Shown: positions 23,990-32,974, counted from the stretch's first letter. The stretch is DNA of 64,000 nucleotides from Limosilactobacillus rudii (GCF_014145455.1 NZ_JACIVB010000054.1:62001-126000), one strand, 5' to 3'. The notes: generated by a model from the sequence alone, not told the origin. Translations and numbers: made by a program.

Positions 23990-25423
23990 ATGCAGATTAA
24001 TGATATTGAAAGTGCTGTTCGTAAGATTCTTGCAGAAGAACTAGATAATGCTAACTCTTCTTCTGCTAGTGCGGCAGTTACTAAAGATGATGGTCATCGC
24101 GGTATTTTTACAAATGTTAATGATGCGATTGCTGCCGCAAAGGCTGCTCAAGAAGTATACCGGGATAAGCCAATTGCAGTTCGTCAACAAGTAATCGATG
24201 CAATTAAGGAAGGATTCCGTCCGTACATCGAAAAGATGGCTAAAGATATTAAAGAAGAAACTGGAATGGGAACAGTGGAAGCAAAGATTGCTAAATTACA
24301 CAATGCTTTGTATAACACTCCCGGTCCTGAAATTCTTGAACCAGTTGTTGAAAACGGCGATGGCGGAATGGTAATGTATGAACGTTTACCATATGGTGTT
24401 ATCGGTGCGGTTGGTCCAAGTACTAACCCATCTGAAACGGTAATTGCTAATGCGATTATGATGCTTGCCGGTGGAAACACTCTTTACTTTGGTGCCCACC
24501 CTGGTGCTAAGAATATTACTCGTTGGACAATCGAAAAGATGAATGATTTCATTGCTGATGCTACAGGCCTTCATAACCTAGTAGTAAGCATTGAAACGCC
24601 AACAATCGAATCTGTTCAACAGATGATGAAGCACCCAGACATTGCAATGCTCGCCGTAACTGGTGGCCCGGCTGTTGTTCACCAAGCAATGACTAGTGGA
24701 AAGAAAGCCGTTGGTGCTGGTCCTGGTAACCCACCTGCAATGGTTGACGCAACTGCTGATATTGATCTTGCTGCTCATAATATTATTGCATCTGCATCAT
24801 TTGATAATGATATTTTATGTACCGCTGAAAAGGAAGTTGTTGCAGAAAGTAGCATTAAAGATGAATTAATCCGAAAGATGCAAGATGAAGGGGCCTTTGT
24901 TGTAACACGTGAACAAGCTGATAAGTTAGCTGACATGTGTATTCAAGAGAATGGGACTCCTGATCGTAAGTTTGTTGGTAAAGATGCAACTTATATTATG
25001 GATCAAGCTAACATTCCATACACTGGTCACCCTGTTGAGATTATTTGTGAATTACCTAAGGATCACCCATTGGTAATGACTGAAATGTTAATGCCAATTC
25101 TTCCAGTTGTCTCCTGCCCAACATTTGATGATGTTTTGAAGACTGCTGTTGAAGTAGAACAAGGAAACCACCATACTGCTACTATCCATTCTAATAATTT
25201 GAAGCATATTAATAATGCTGCTCACAGAATGCAATGTTCAATCTTTGTTGTTAATGGTCCATCCTATGTTGGAACAGGGGTTGCTGATAACGGAGCTCAT
25301 TCAGGTGCTTCAGCATTAACAATTGCTACGCCAACTGGTGAAGGAACATGTACTGCAAGAACCTTTACTCGTCGAGTTCGTTTGAATTCACCGCAAGGAT
25401 TCTCAGTACGAAATTGGTACTAA
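23990..25423 (+). CDS. pduP: PduP, CoA-acylating propionaldehyde dehydrogenase
   Basis: 477 residues. Oxidises propionaldehyde (or 3-hydroxypropionaldehyde) to the acyl-CoA with NAD+. The catalytic cysteine is Cys277 in NDILCTAEKE; GPSTNPSETVIANAI shapes the nucleotide site. The first 18 residues (MQINDIESAVRKILAEEL) are an encapsulation peptide, followed by an Asn/Ser/Ala linker (DNANSSSASAAV). Two bases separate it from the preceding gene. Confidence 0.96.
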   Translation: MQINDIESAVRKILAEELDNANSSSASAAVTKDDGHRGIFTNVNDAIAAAKAAQEVYRDKPIAVRQQVIDAIKEGFRPYIEKMAKDIKEETGMGTVEAKIAKLHNALYNTPGPEILEPVVENGDGGMVMYERLPYGVIGAVGPSTNPSETVIANAIMMLAGGNTLYFGAHPGAKNITRWTIEKMNDFIADATGLHNLVVSIETPTIESVQQMMKHPDIAMLAVTGGPAVVHQAMTSGKKAVGAGPGNPPAMVDATADIDLAAHNIIASASFDNDILCTAEKEVVAESSIKDELIRKMQDEGAFVVTREQADKLADMCIQENGTPDRKFVGKDATYIMDQANIPYTGHPVEIICELPKDHPLVMTEMLMPILPVVSCPTFDDVLKTAVEVEQGNHHTATIHSNNLKHINNAAHRMQCSIFVVNGPSYVGTGVADNGAHSGASALTIATPTGEGTCTARTFTRRVRLNSPQGFSVRNWY

Positions 25424-25440
25424 TGGGAGGCATAACGCCG

Positions 25441-26562
25441 ATGGAAAAATTTAGTATGCCAACCCGAATTTATTCGGGAACAGATAGTTTGAAGGAACTA
25501 GAAACTCTTCATAATGAGCGAATTTTACTAGTTTGTGACTCATTCTTGCCAGGCAGTGACACATTAAAGGAAATTGAAAGCCATATTAATGATAGCAATA
25601 AATGCGAGATTTTTTCTGATGTTGTCCCTGATCCACCTCTAGACAAGATTATGGAAGGTGTCCAACAATTCTTAAAGTTGAAGCCAACAATTGTAATCGG
25701 TATTGGTGGCGGTTCTGCAATGGATACTGGTAAGGGAATTCGTTTCTTTGGTGAAAAGCTCGGCAAATGCAAGATTAATGAATATATTGCTATTCCAACC
25801 ACGAGTGGTACTGGGTCAGAAGTTACGAATACTGCAGTTATCTCTGATACAAAGGAACACCGCAAGATTCCAATCCTTGAAGATTACCTAACACCAGACT
25901 GTGCATTACTTGACCCTAAGTTGGTCATGACAGCACCAAAGAGTGTTACAGCTTATTCAGGAATGGACGTTTTGACCCATGCTCTTGAATCCTTAGTTGC
26001 AAAGGATGCTAACCTATTTACAGTTGCTTTGTCTGAAGAAGCTATCGATGCAGTAACTAAGTACCTAGTTGAATGTTATCGCCATGGTGATAATGTTGAT
26101 GCCCGAAAGATTGTTCACGAAGCATCAAACATTGCTGGAACAGCCTTCAACATTGCTGGCCTTGGAATTTGCCACTCAATTGCTCACCAATTAGGTGCTA
26201 ATTTCCACGTTCCTCATGGTTTGGCCAATACGATGCTATTACCATATGTTGTTGCATATAATGCTGAACATTGTGAAGAAGCTTTGCATAAATTTGCAGT
26301 TGCTGCAAAGAAGGCAGGAATTGCCGCTCCTGGTGTCGGTGATAGATTAGCTGTTAAGCGTTTGATTGCAAAAATTCGTGAAATGGCACGCCAAATGAAT
26401 TGTCCAATGACACTTCAAGCATTTGGCGTTGATCCTGCTAAGGCGGAAGCTGCTGTTGATACAGTAGTTGCTAATGCCAAAAAGGATGCTACATTCCCTG
26501 GTAATCCGGTTGTTCCTTCAGACGATGATTTGAAGATGGTTTACGAAGCAATAATTCGTTAA
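25441..26562 (+). CDS. pduQ: PduQ, iron-dependent 1-propanol dehydrogenase
   Basis: 373 residues from ATG 25441, with GGGAGG about ten bases upstream; the open frame before it overlaps pduP and is not coding. An iron-type alcohol dehydrogenase: VIGIGGGSAMDTGKGI (NAD loop), GMDVLTHALES and ICHSIAHQLGANFHVPHGL (metal histidines). It reduces propionaldehyde to propanol, or 3-HPA to 1,3-propanediol, recycling NAD+ for PduP inside the shell. Confidence 0.95.
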   Translation: MEKFSMPTRIYSGTDSLKELETLHNERILLVCDSFLPGSDTLKEIESHINDSNKCEIFSDVVPDPPLDKIMEGVQQFLKLKPTIVIGIGGGSAMDTGKGIRFFGEKLGKCKINEYIAIPTTSGTGSEVTNTAVISDTKEHRKIPILEDYLTPDCALLDPKLVMTAPKSVTAYSGMDVLTHALESLVAKDANLFTVALSEEAIDAVTKYLVECYRHGDNVDARKIVHEASNIAGTAFNIAGLGICHSIAHQLGANFHVPHGLANTMLLPYVVAYNAEHCEEALHKFAVAAKKAGIAAPGVGDRLAVKRLIAKIREMARQMNCPMTLQAFGVDPAKAEAAVDTVVANAKKDATFPGNPVVPSDDDLKMVYEAIIR

Positions 26563-26585
26563 TTTAGTTTATTTGGAGTGATTAG

Positions 26586-27770
26586 ATGTCTAAAAAAATA
26601 CTTGCGATTAATTCTGGTAGTTCATCAATAAAGTTTAAGCTTTACTTAATGCCAGAAGAAAAACTATTAATTAGTGGCTCTGCAGAGAATCTTGGTTCCT
26701 CAACAAGTCAATTATCATATAAGACTGATAAAACAGGAGAAACTAGACAACTTCCCTTAAAGAATCATTCAGAAGCAATTGATCATATTATTGATATTTT
26801 AATGTCAAGTGGGGTTGTTCAAGATAAGTCTGAAATTTATGGTGTTGGCCACCGAATTTCTCATGGTGGAAGTTACTATACCCACGCGGTAGCTGTCACT
26901 CCAGAAGTAGAAAAGCGAATTGACGAATTAAAAGTTTTGTCACCTCTGCATAATCCAAACGGGTTAGCAGGAATAAAGGCTTTTGAAAAGTTCCTTCCAG
27001 ATGCAAAGGAAGTTGTTACGTTTGATAATTCGTTCCACCACACTATCCCGAAAAAGGCTTATATGTATGCTTTGCCATATGAGTTTTATGAAAAATATCA
27101 AATTCGGCGCTACGGATTTCATGCTCCCTCTCATCAATACGTTTCTGAAAAAGCACGTGAATTATTTGGTAAGGAAAAGACTCGTCGCATGATTACGTGC
27201 CACTTAGGAAATGGATCCAGCATTTCTGCAATCTTAGACGGAAAGTCAGTTAATTCTTCAATGGGCTTTACCCCGTTAGCAGGTGTTGTAATGGGAACCC
27301 GTTGTGGGGATATTGACCCAGAAATAATTCCATTCTTAGAAGAAAAGCTTAATATCGATTCGCATGAAATACGGCGGATAATGAATGAAGATTCTGGACT
27401 TAAAGGTTTGTCTGGTATTTCAAATGATGAACGGGAAATTGAAAGTGCAGCTAAAAATGGTAATGAGCGTGCTCAATTAGCGTTAGATGTGTTTGTTCAC
27501 TCAATCCAACAATATATCGGCGCTTACACAACCGACTTGGATGGGTTAGATACCTTAGTATTTACAGCGGGTATTGGTGAACATGCTGCTTATATTCGAA
27601 GTCAAATCTGTAAGAATCTTGATTATTTAGGAGTCAAGATTGATGAAGAGAAGAATAAGAATAATGAACTCAGCATCGAAGCGCCAGATAGCAAGGTAAA
27701 AGTAGCCGTTATACCAACGAACGAAGAAATCATTATCGCTCGTGATGTGATGAAGGTAACTCAACAGTAA
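26586..27770 (+). CDS. pduW: PduW, propionate/acetate kinase
   Basis: 394 residues, normal for the acetate kinase family. Signature ILAINSGSSSIKFKL at the start, CHLGNGSSISAI near residue 205 and TAGIGEHAAYIR near residue 325. Makes ATP and propionate (or 3-hydroxypropionate) from the acyl phosphate produced by PduL. It has no encapsulation-type leader, which fits a cytosolic site. Confidence 0.94.
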   Translation: MSKKILAINSGSSSIKFKLYLMPEEKLLISGSAENLGSSTSQLSYKTDKTGETRQLPLKNHSEAIDHIIDILMSSGVVQDKSEIYGVGHRISHGGSYYTHAVAVTPEVEKRIDELKVLSPLHNPNGLAGIKAFEKFLPDAKEVVTFDNSFHHTIPKKAYMYALPYEFYEKYQIRRYGFHAPSHQYVSEKARELFGKEKTRRMITCHLGNGSSISAILDGKSVNSSMGFTPLAGVVMGTRCGDIDPEIIPFLEEKLNIDSHEIRRIMNEDSGLKGLSGISNDEREIESAAKNGNERAQLALDVFVHSIQQYIGAYTTDLDGLDTLVFTAGIGEHAAYIRSQICKNLDYLGVKIDEEKNKNNELSIEAPDSKVKVAVIPTNEEIIIARDVMKVTQQ

Positions 27771-27785
27771 AGTGGGGATGGTGTT

Positions 27786-28133
27786 ATGGCTAGACAAGAT
27801 ATCCAGCGAACGATTCAAGAGTATGTTCCAGGTAAACAGGTAACATTAGCGCATATTGTTGCTAATCCTACGCCAGATATTTATGAAAAATTAGGAATAC
27901 AAACGCCTAAAAATGCACTTGGTATTTTGACAATAACGCCAAGTGAAGCCTCAATTATTGCTGGAGATATCGCTACTAAATCGAGCAATGTAACTTTAGG
28001 ATTTATTGATCGATTTAGCGGATCGGTTGTAATTGTGGGAGAAGTTTCTGAAGTCGAGTCAGCGCTTCGCCACGTTGTCGATAAATTACATGCATTACTA
28101 GGATTTGATGTTCCTGAAATTACACGAACATAA
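27786..28133 (+). CDS. pduU: PduU, circularly permuted BMC shell protein
   Basis: 115 residues. [20 protein letters not shown] is the extra N-terminal segment of PduU that forms a beta-barrel closing the pore; the permuted BMC domain follows ([20 protein letters not shown]). A minor shell protein, proposed to interact with PduV. Last gene of the main operon, followed by a terminator. Confidence 0.94.
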   Translation: MARQDIQRTIQEYVPGKQVTLAHIVANPTPDIYEKLGIQTPKNALGILTITPSEASIIAGDIATKSSNVTLGFIDRFSGSVVIVGEVSEVESALRHVVDKLHALLGFDVPEITRT

Positions 28134-28134
28134 T

Positions 28135-28183
28135 TTAGAAGTGCATTCATTCTGTAAGTTAACATGAATGGGTGCACTTCTTT
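28135..28183 (+). terminator. Terminator at the end of the pdu operon
   Basis: AGAAGTGCATTCATT pairs with AATGGGTGCACTTCT imperfectly, with the outer nine pairs perfect, followed by TTTA. The short T-run and the ribosome site right after it suggest that some transcription may continue into the phosphatase gene. Confidence 0.65.
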
Positions 28184-28203
28184 AGAAAGGAGGGGCATGT
28201 ACT

Positions 28204-28998
28204 ATGGCGAACCATCAGCGAATATTATCATTTGAACATGGCTTTAATTTTCGAGACCTTGGTGGATATGAAACTAATGAAGGTCATAAGTTAAAGTGGA
28301 ATAACATCCTTCGCTCTGCACATCTCTCCTATTTTAATCAAACTGAACAGCGAAAACTTTACGGATATGGTATTAGAACAGTCATTGACTTCAGGTCAAC
28401 ATCCGAGGTTGCCTTATATCCAGACCAATTAACATCGCTAATGAATTATATTCGGATACCAGTGTTTGATAATGATCTTACTGAAAGTAATATTAGTATT
28501 AATGAGGCACGAAAAAACTTTTCTCAAGATCCACAAGCAGGATTTAATCGAATGATGAAGGTGTATCACCAATTTGTCACGGATGAACAGGCACAAGAAG
28601 CGTTTCATACTTTTATAAAAAAGTTATGCCTTCATTCTGCACAAGGAGGAGTTCTATTTCATTGCTCAGCTGGTAAAGATCGTACTGGGCTAGCGGCGAT
28701 TTATCTTTTAAATGCCTTACAGGTGCCGGAAAATGTTATTTATCAAGATTATATGCTGACAAATCAAGCATCCGTCAAGCGAGTAAAAGAGCGTCTTCAG
28801 TATGCTGTGAAAAATAATTTAGGAGAGAATTATTTACGGTCAATCTATGATTTATCAACGGCAAACCAGTGTTACTACAACCAGGTGCATTCTATTATTG
28901 ATGATAAATATGGTGGAATGCAGAACTACATCAGAAATGTACTGCAAATTAGTGATTCAATGATTGAACAACTAAAGTACTTATATTTGGAAAAATAG
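28204..28998 (+). CDS. Tyrosine-protein phosphatase (Y_phosphatase3 type)
   Basis: 264 residues. The P-loop HCSAGKDRTG at about 157-166 is the CX5R active site of the tyrosine/dual-specificity phosphatase superfamily; FNFRDLGGYETNEG at the start is typical of the secreted-type bacterial family with lipid or protein substrates. No signal peptide. AAAGGAGG precedes the ATG. It follows pduU by 70 bases; a link to pdu regulation is possible but unproven. Confidence 0.85.
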   Translation: MANHQRILSFEHGFNFRDLGGYETNEGHKLKWNNILRSAHLSYFNQTEQRKLYGYGIRTVIDFRSTSEVALYPDQLTSLMNYIRIPVFDNDLTESNISINEARKNFSQDPQAGFNRMMKVYHQFVTDEQAQEAFHTFIKKLCLHSAQGGVLFHCSAGKDRTGLAAIYLLNALQVPENVIYQDYMLTNQASVKRVKERLQYAVKNNLGENYLRSIYDLSTANQCYYNQVHSIIDDKYGGMQNYIRNVLQISDSMIEQLKYLYLEK

Positions 28999-29026
28999 TT
29001 GGAGCTGTTTAGATATTTGATTAGGG

Positions 29027-29064
29027 TGGGCAAAAGCTTGATTTTATGGTTAAGCTTTTGCCCA
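29027..29064. terminator. Inverted repeat, likely terminator
   Basis: TGGGCAAAAGCTT and AAGCTTTTGCCCA form a perfect 13-base stem with a 12-base loop 29 bases after the phosphatase stop. No strong T-run follows, so confidence in termination is moderate. Confidence 0.6.
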
Positions 29065-29146
29065 TCTTACGATATTATTAAAATAAGTAAAGCGGTAACA
29101 ATTATTCCTAGCTTTACTTATACATAATTAATTTTAGGTGATAGTG

Positions 29147-29779
29147 ATGACAACTCTTCTTTTAATCCGTCATGGTGAGACCTACGCGAACCGGTTGAAT
29201 TATATTCAGGGAACATTAAATGATCAGCTTGCAACTTTAACAGAACTTGGAATTATGGAGGCAAAGAATTATCAAAAACTTTTGAAGGATGCCCAGATTG
29301 ACCTTGTTTACACGAGTCCACTGAAAAGGGCATTAGTAACGAGTAAGATTATTTGTAAGAATAGTAATATCCAAGTACGAATAGACTCACGTTTAAGGGA
29401 AATTTCATATGGAAAATGGAATGGAACTGCAATTAATGAATTAAAGAGTCAATATGCAACATATTTTGATTCGGAAACTAATGATGTCTATCCCCATTCA
29501 ATTGAAATAAACCAGGGTGAAAATTTTGATCATGCACGAAAAAGAGTATGGGCATTTGTTACTGAAATTTCAAAAAAATACCCCAACCAAACAATTTTAA
29601 TTGTTACCCATGGCTGGGTGATAAAAAATATTATTGCTTTATGTTTAAAAACTGCGGACGGCACTGCTTTTAAAAATCCACAAAATTTGAGCATTAGTAA
29701 AGTTCAAGTTGATTCAATCACAGGAAAACAACGAGTATGCTATTATAACCGTCCAATTAAGGGAATTGGTAAATTATGA
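29147..29779 (+). CDS. Histidine phosphatase family protein (phosphoglycerate mutase-like)
   Basis: 210 residues from ATG 29147 (GTG codons just upstream are alternatives). LLIRHGETYANR at the N-terminus carries the catalytic His; a second His is in IVTHGWVIKN near residue 150. This superfamily includes CobC, the alpha-ribazole phosphatase, and sugar-phosphate phosphatases. A better CobC candidate exists at 56241, so the substrate here is open. Its stop overlaps the next gene in an ATGA. Confidence 0.8.
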   Translation: MTTLLLIRHGETYANRLNYIQGTLNDQLATLTELGIMEAKNYQKLLKDAQIDLVYTSPLKRALVTSKIICKNSNIQVRIDSRLREISYGKWNGTAINELKSQYATYFDSETNDVYPHSIEINQGENFDHARKRVWAFVTEISKKYPNQTILIVTHGWVIKNIIALCLKTADGTAFKNPQNLSISKVQVDSITGKQRVCYYNRPIKGIGKL

Positions 29780-30333
29780 ATTTAGTAGCCATTCTAATGA
29801 TTTTTATCGGGTTAAATATTGATACTTTTATTGCGTTGTTATTTATTCTTAGAAACTATAATTATCGGTTACCTATTATCGCTTTTGGAATGTCAACAAT
29901 CGTACTGTGGATTTTAGGAGTCATTTTAGGAAAGAGTTTAGCATTGCTTTTTCCTAATTGGATTACGGGATTTATGGGAATTATATTGATTTTCTTAGCA
30001 ATATTTGGTCAGAATGATGATAACAAAAGTGTTAATACTAACTTTATGTCGCTCTTTTTATTTTGCTTAAGCCTTGGAGGTGACAACTTAGCCGTTTATA
30101 TTCCATGGGTAGTAAATTTAACATGGCTTGAAATAGTCTATATTGGTATTATTTTTGTTGCCTGTTCGGTTGTCCTTATTTTATTAGGGAAGGGAATAAT
30201 ATCAGTCAGCCCAATAGCAAAATTACTAGAAAAATATGGCAATTATGGTAGTAAAGTTGTATATGTTTTGGCTGGATTATATATAATATGGAGCAGTCAT
30301 TTAATAAACCACTTATGGGCATTGTTTAACTGA
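29776..30333 (+). CDS. CadD-like membrane transporter (cadmium resistance family)
   Basis: 185 residues, five to six membrane segments. GLNIDTFIAL near residue 14 and SLGGDNLAVYIPW near residue 105 are the paired (G)xD(N/T) motifs of the CadD/LysE-type cation exporters. Cadmium is the classical substrate; other divalent ions are possible, and a cobalt role would fit the neighbourhood but cannot be shown. Translationally coupled to the previous gene; its last eight bases overlap convergent pduV. Confidence 0.75.
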   Translation: MNLVAILMIFIGLNIDTFIALLFILRNYNYRLPIIAFGMSTIVLWILGVILGKSLALLFPNWITGFMGIILIFLAIFGQNDDNKSVNTNFMSLFLFCLSLGGDNLAVYIPWVVNLTWLEIVYIGIIFVACSVVLILLGKGIISVSPIAKLLEKYGNYGSKVVYVLAGLYIIWSSHLINHLWALFN

Positions 30334-30754
30334 GTTCAGTAAGCAGTTTGTCAATATTAATGTTTTTGACAGCAGAGATTGGAATAACTTTTTTAACACC
30401 AGCACTTAGTAATAACTTTTTTGAATACTCGATGTCGGCAGGGTCATCTACCAAATCAATTTTAGTGATGACACCAATAGTGGGTTTAGTAAACATTGAG
30501 CAAAATCCAGCTGGAAATACAAGTCGTTTATCAATGGCACTTTGTAATAAGACTACAATATCGGCGTCCATTGAGGTTACCCGGAGCGTGCTCATCATAT
30601 TATGGTGTTCCATATATTCACCAGGTGTATCGATAATGTTTGATGAAAATTCAATTGCTTGTGTCTTATTGTATTTAATCTGCTGGTGTTCTAGACGCTG
30701 AGTAAGGGTTGTCTTTCCGCAAGCGATCGCACCGATAAACATAGTTCTTTTCAT
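30326..30754 (-). CDS. pduV: PduV/EutP-like small GTPase
   Basis: 142 residues. P-loop GAIACGKTT (about 8-16), switch-type DTPGEY near residue 42 and TKIDLVDD (G4) near residue 96 identify the EutP/PduV family. In Salmonella PduV binds the shell (via PduU) and affects microcompartment movement. It lies on the strand opposite to the pdu operon and has its own promoter, so it is expressed separately. GGAGG lies nine bases before the ATG. Confidence 0.9.
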   Translation of the reverse strand: MKRTMFIGAIACGKTTLTQRLEHQQIKYNKTQAIEFSSNIIDTPGEYMEHHNMMSTLRVTSMDADIVVLLQSAIDKRLVFPAGFCSMFTKPTIGVITKIDLVDDPADIEYSKKLLLSAGVKKVIPISAVKNINIDKLLTELS

Positions 30755-30858
30755 GATTACTGCCTCCGAATTTTACAAAATTGTACTATTTACTTGTATT
30801 ATAATAAAAGCGGTTACACATGACCATGGGTATTAAATAATTTAAGCGAGGAATTAAA

Positions 30859-31308
30859 ATGTTAACAGCACACGTAGTTTATGCCACAATGACTGGCAAT
30901 AATGAAGAAGTTGCCAATATTGTTTGTGATAGTTTGACAAATTTGAATGTAAAGGTGACTGAGTCAGAAATTTCACAGACAGATGTTACCGAATTTGCTA
31001 AGGCGGATATTCTAGTGGTATGTGCATACACTTATGATGAAGGTGCCATGCCAGAAGAAGGCCTTGACTTTTATGACGATCTTCAGGAAATGGACTTAAC
31101 TGGAAAAGTCTATGGGGTAGCGGGCTCTGGTGACAGGTTTTATGGCGAGTACTTTAATGTAACAGTGGACCGTTTTGACGAGGCGTTTAAAAAGGCAGGT
31201 GCGACTACTGGCGCTGCTAAAGTAAAAATTGATTTGGAACCCTATGAAGAAGATATAGAGCACTTAAATGAGTTTGCGAAAGGATTAGTAGAAACAGCTT
31301 CTAAGTAA
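30859..31308 (+). CDS. Flavodoxin
   Basis: 149 residues. VVYATMTGNNEEVAN (FMN phosphate loop) at the start and VVCAYTYDEGAMPEEGLDFY / GSGDRFYGEYFNV (isoalloxazine loops) mark a short-chain flavodoxin, a low-potential electron carrier. It could reduce cob(II)alamin for the adenosyltransferase nearby, as FldA does in Salmonella; this is inference from context. The next gene, an FMN reductase, follows by 22 bases. Confidence 0.88.
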   Translation: MLTAHVVYATMTGNNEEVANIVCDSLTNLNVKVTESEISQTDVTEFAKADILVVCAYTYDEGAMPEEGLDFYDDLQEMDLTGKVYGVAGSGDRFYGEYFNVTVDRFDEAFKKAGATTGAAKVKIDLEPYEEDIEHLNEFAKGLVETASK

Positions 31309-31330
31309 GAAGTTTGAAAGGATGATCGCA

Positions 31331-32173
31331 ATGGCAAAAGTTGGTGTATTAATTGGTAGCTTAAGTAAGAATTCATATAGTAGAAAAGTAGCTGATTATT
31401 TTACGAATCTGCCAAGTAATCTTGAATTTGTGGAACTGAATTATACGATATTGCCATTTTATAATCCAGACTTAGAAAAGAATAATCCACCAATTGAATG
31501 GCAGGCTTTTAGAAAGGCAACTGATAGTGTTGATGCACTGTTAATTGTGACGCAAGAGTATAACTATTCAATTCCTGGTGGGTTGAAAAATGCGTTAGAT
31601 GTTTTATCTGTGCCATCACCTAATCAGCATCTGATGGGGAAACCAGTGTTGGCAATAACAGATTCTGCCGGTGAAAAAGGTGGAATAATTGCTAATGCGC
31701 ATATTCATCAAGTATTACGTTATTTGGGGATGCGGGTAATGAATTGTACAATTGCGATTGGTAATGTACAATCTGTCTTCAAAAATGGCGAAAACCATGA
31801 TGCAAATTTGGCAAAACGTTTAATTCAAGACGTAAAAGACTTTGAGAGTTTTATTAACGAAAGTCAGCTTCCACATCAAGCCTGTATCGATATGGGACAT
31901 GAATTTAGTTATTCTCCTAATGAGTTAGCGTTGCTGGATGATAATGGTGATAAAATTGCTAAGATTATTCTAAATAATGTCGATGAAAAGACAGTAGTCA
32001 TAGAAGAAGTTAAGGTTAATCAAAATTATCGGGGTCAGGGATTAGCTAACAAAATAATGACAACTCTGATGTGGCTTGTCGAAGGGGCTGATCGGCAGGT
32101 AAAGGCCAATTGTCCGTTTGCAAAAAGCTATTTAAAGGCACATCCACAGTTTCAAAATATTTTTCTAAATTAA
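31331..32173 (+). CDS. NAD(P)H-dependent FMN reductase fused to a GNAT-like acetyltransferase domain
   Basis: 280 residues from ATG 31331, nine bases after AAAGG (an ATG at 31322 abuts that site). Residues 1-175 are a flavodoxin-fold NADPH:FMN reductase: VGVLIGSLSKNSYSRKVA, TQEYNYSIPGGLKNALD. Residues 190-280 resemble a small GNAT (YjdJ-like) domain: IEEVKVNQNYRGQGLANKIM and NCPFAKSYLKAHPQF. Could feed electrons to the flavodoxin upstream. Role of the fusion unknown. Confidence 0.82.
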   Translation: MAKVGVLIGSLSKNSYSRKVADYFTNLPSNLEFVELNYTILPFYNPDLEKNNPPIEWQAFRKATDSVDALLIVTQEYNYSIPGGLKNALDVLSVPSPNQHLMGKPVLAITDSAGEKGGIIANAHIHQVLRYLGMRVMNCTIAIGNVQSVFKNGENHDANLAKRLIQDVKDFESFINESQLPHQACIDMGHEFSYSPNELALLDDNGDKIAKIILNNVDEKTVVIEEVKVNQNYRGQGLANKIMTTLMWLVEGADRQVKANCPFAKSYLKAHPQFQNIFLN

Positions 32174-32220
32174 AAGAGAAATTACGCTTCAGATTTTTTC
32201 TGAGTGTAATTTCTCTTTTT
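32172..32220. terminator. Bidirectional terminator
   Basis: AAAAGAGAAATTAC pairs perfectly with GTAATTTCTCTTTT around an inner imperfect stem, followed by TTTT. It lies between the FMN reductase gene and the convergent adenosyltransferase gene. Confidence 0.88.
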
Positions 32221-32228
32221 GTATACTT

Positions 32229-32795
32229 CTAGCGAAAAACATCTTTACTATTGCGGTAAAGAACATCCTCATTATTTTCTAAGTAATTGGCATAGCGTGC
32301 GGTGGCAAAGAAATAATCGGATAGGCGATTAATAAATGTTAGGACGTCTTGATTGATTTCTTCTTCCTGCATCAGGAGGACAATTCGACGTTCAGTACGA
32401 CGGGTAATTGAGCGCGCAACATGAAGAGCAGATGCAACCGGACTACCACCGGGAAGGATGAACTTCTTAACCGTAGGGACTTTTGCTGTATAATCATCAA
32501 TCTTTTTTTCGAGCCAGTTAGTTGGTTTTTCTTGATTAAATATAAATGAATGTCGCTCTTCATCTTTGGGGGTTGCTAAGTCGTGACCGCAGTCAAAAAG
32601 TAATTGTTGAATTTCTTCTAATTCGGGAGAAAGGTCTTTTGTTTGCGGAGATAACAATGATCTTACGTAGCCAACCCATGAATTAAGTTCGTCAACTTCC
32701 CCATAGGCTTCAACACGTGGGGCGCTTTTGTATAGGATTTGTTTACCGACAATTCGTGTTTGCCCTTTATCACCGGTCTTTGTATAGATTTTCAT
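32229..32795 (-). CDS. PduO-type ATP:cob(I)alamin adenosyltransferase (second copy)
   Basis: 188 residues. Motifs: YTKTGDKGQTRIVGKQ, RVEAYGEVDELNSWVGY, FILPGGSPVASALHVARS and C-terminal FINRLSDYFFATARYANYLE with NSKDVFR. It closely resembles, by my recollection, the well-studied L. reuteri adenosyltransferase known in the structural literature as LrPduO. Its opposite orientation and own promoter imply expression apart from the pdu operon, perhaps for housekeeping adenosylation. A cre-like site lies 53 bases upstream. Confidence 0.93.
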   Translation of the reverse strand: MKIYTKTGDKGQTRIVGKQILYKSAPRVEAYGEVDELNSWVGYVRSLLSPQTKDLSPELEEIQQLLFDCGHDLATPKDEERHSFIFNQEKPTNWLEKKIDDYTAKVPTVKKFILPGGSPVASALHVARSITRRTERRIVLLMQEEEINQDVLTFINRLSDYFFATARYANYLENNEDVLYRNSKDVFR

Positions 32796-32847
32796 AGATT
32801 ACATTCCTTTCATTATTTTGTTCTCATTTTACTATTTACTGTTATTT

Positions 32848-32862
32848 TTGTAAGCGCTTTTA
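32848..32862. promoter_or_regulatory. Candidate cre (CcpA) site
   Basis: TTGTAAGCGCTTTTA fits the cre consensus with one mismatch. It is 53 bases before the start of the minus-strand adenosyltransferase and 295 bases before cobD, so it more likely controls the former. Confidence 0.4.
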
Positions 32863-32974
32863 ATATATGCCACTAAATAGTGCTAAAACAAATTAAATCA
32901 ATCAAAAAAGTAATGCTATTAGTTACAAAAACTAACGTAATTATTTTTAATTGCAAAAACATACTAATAATTTT

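Noticed and set aside
25348-25440. N-terminal extension of PduQ overlapping pduP
   Set aside because: A good ribosome site and ATG lie at 25441, and the extension is out-of-frame pduP sequence.
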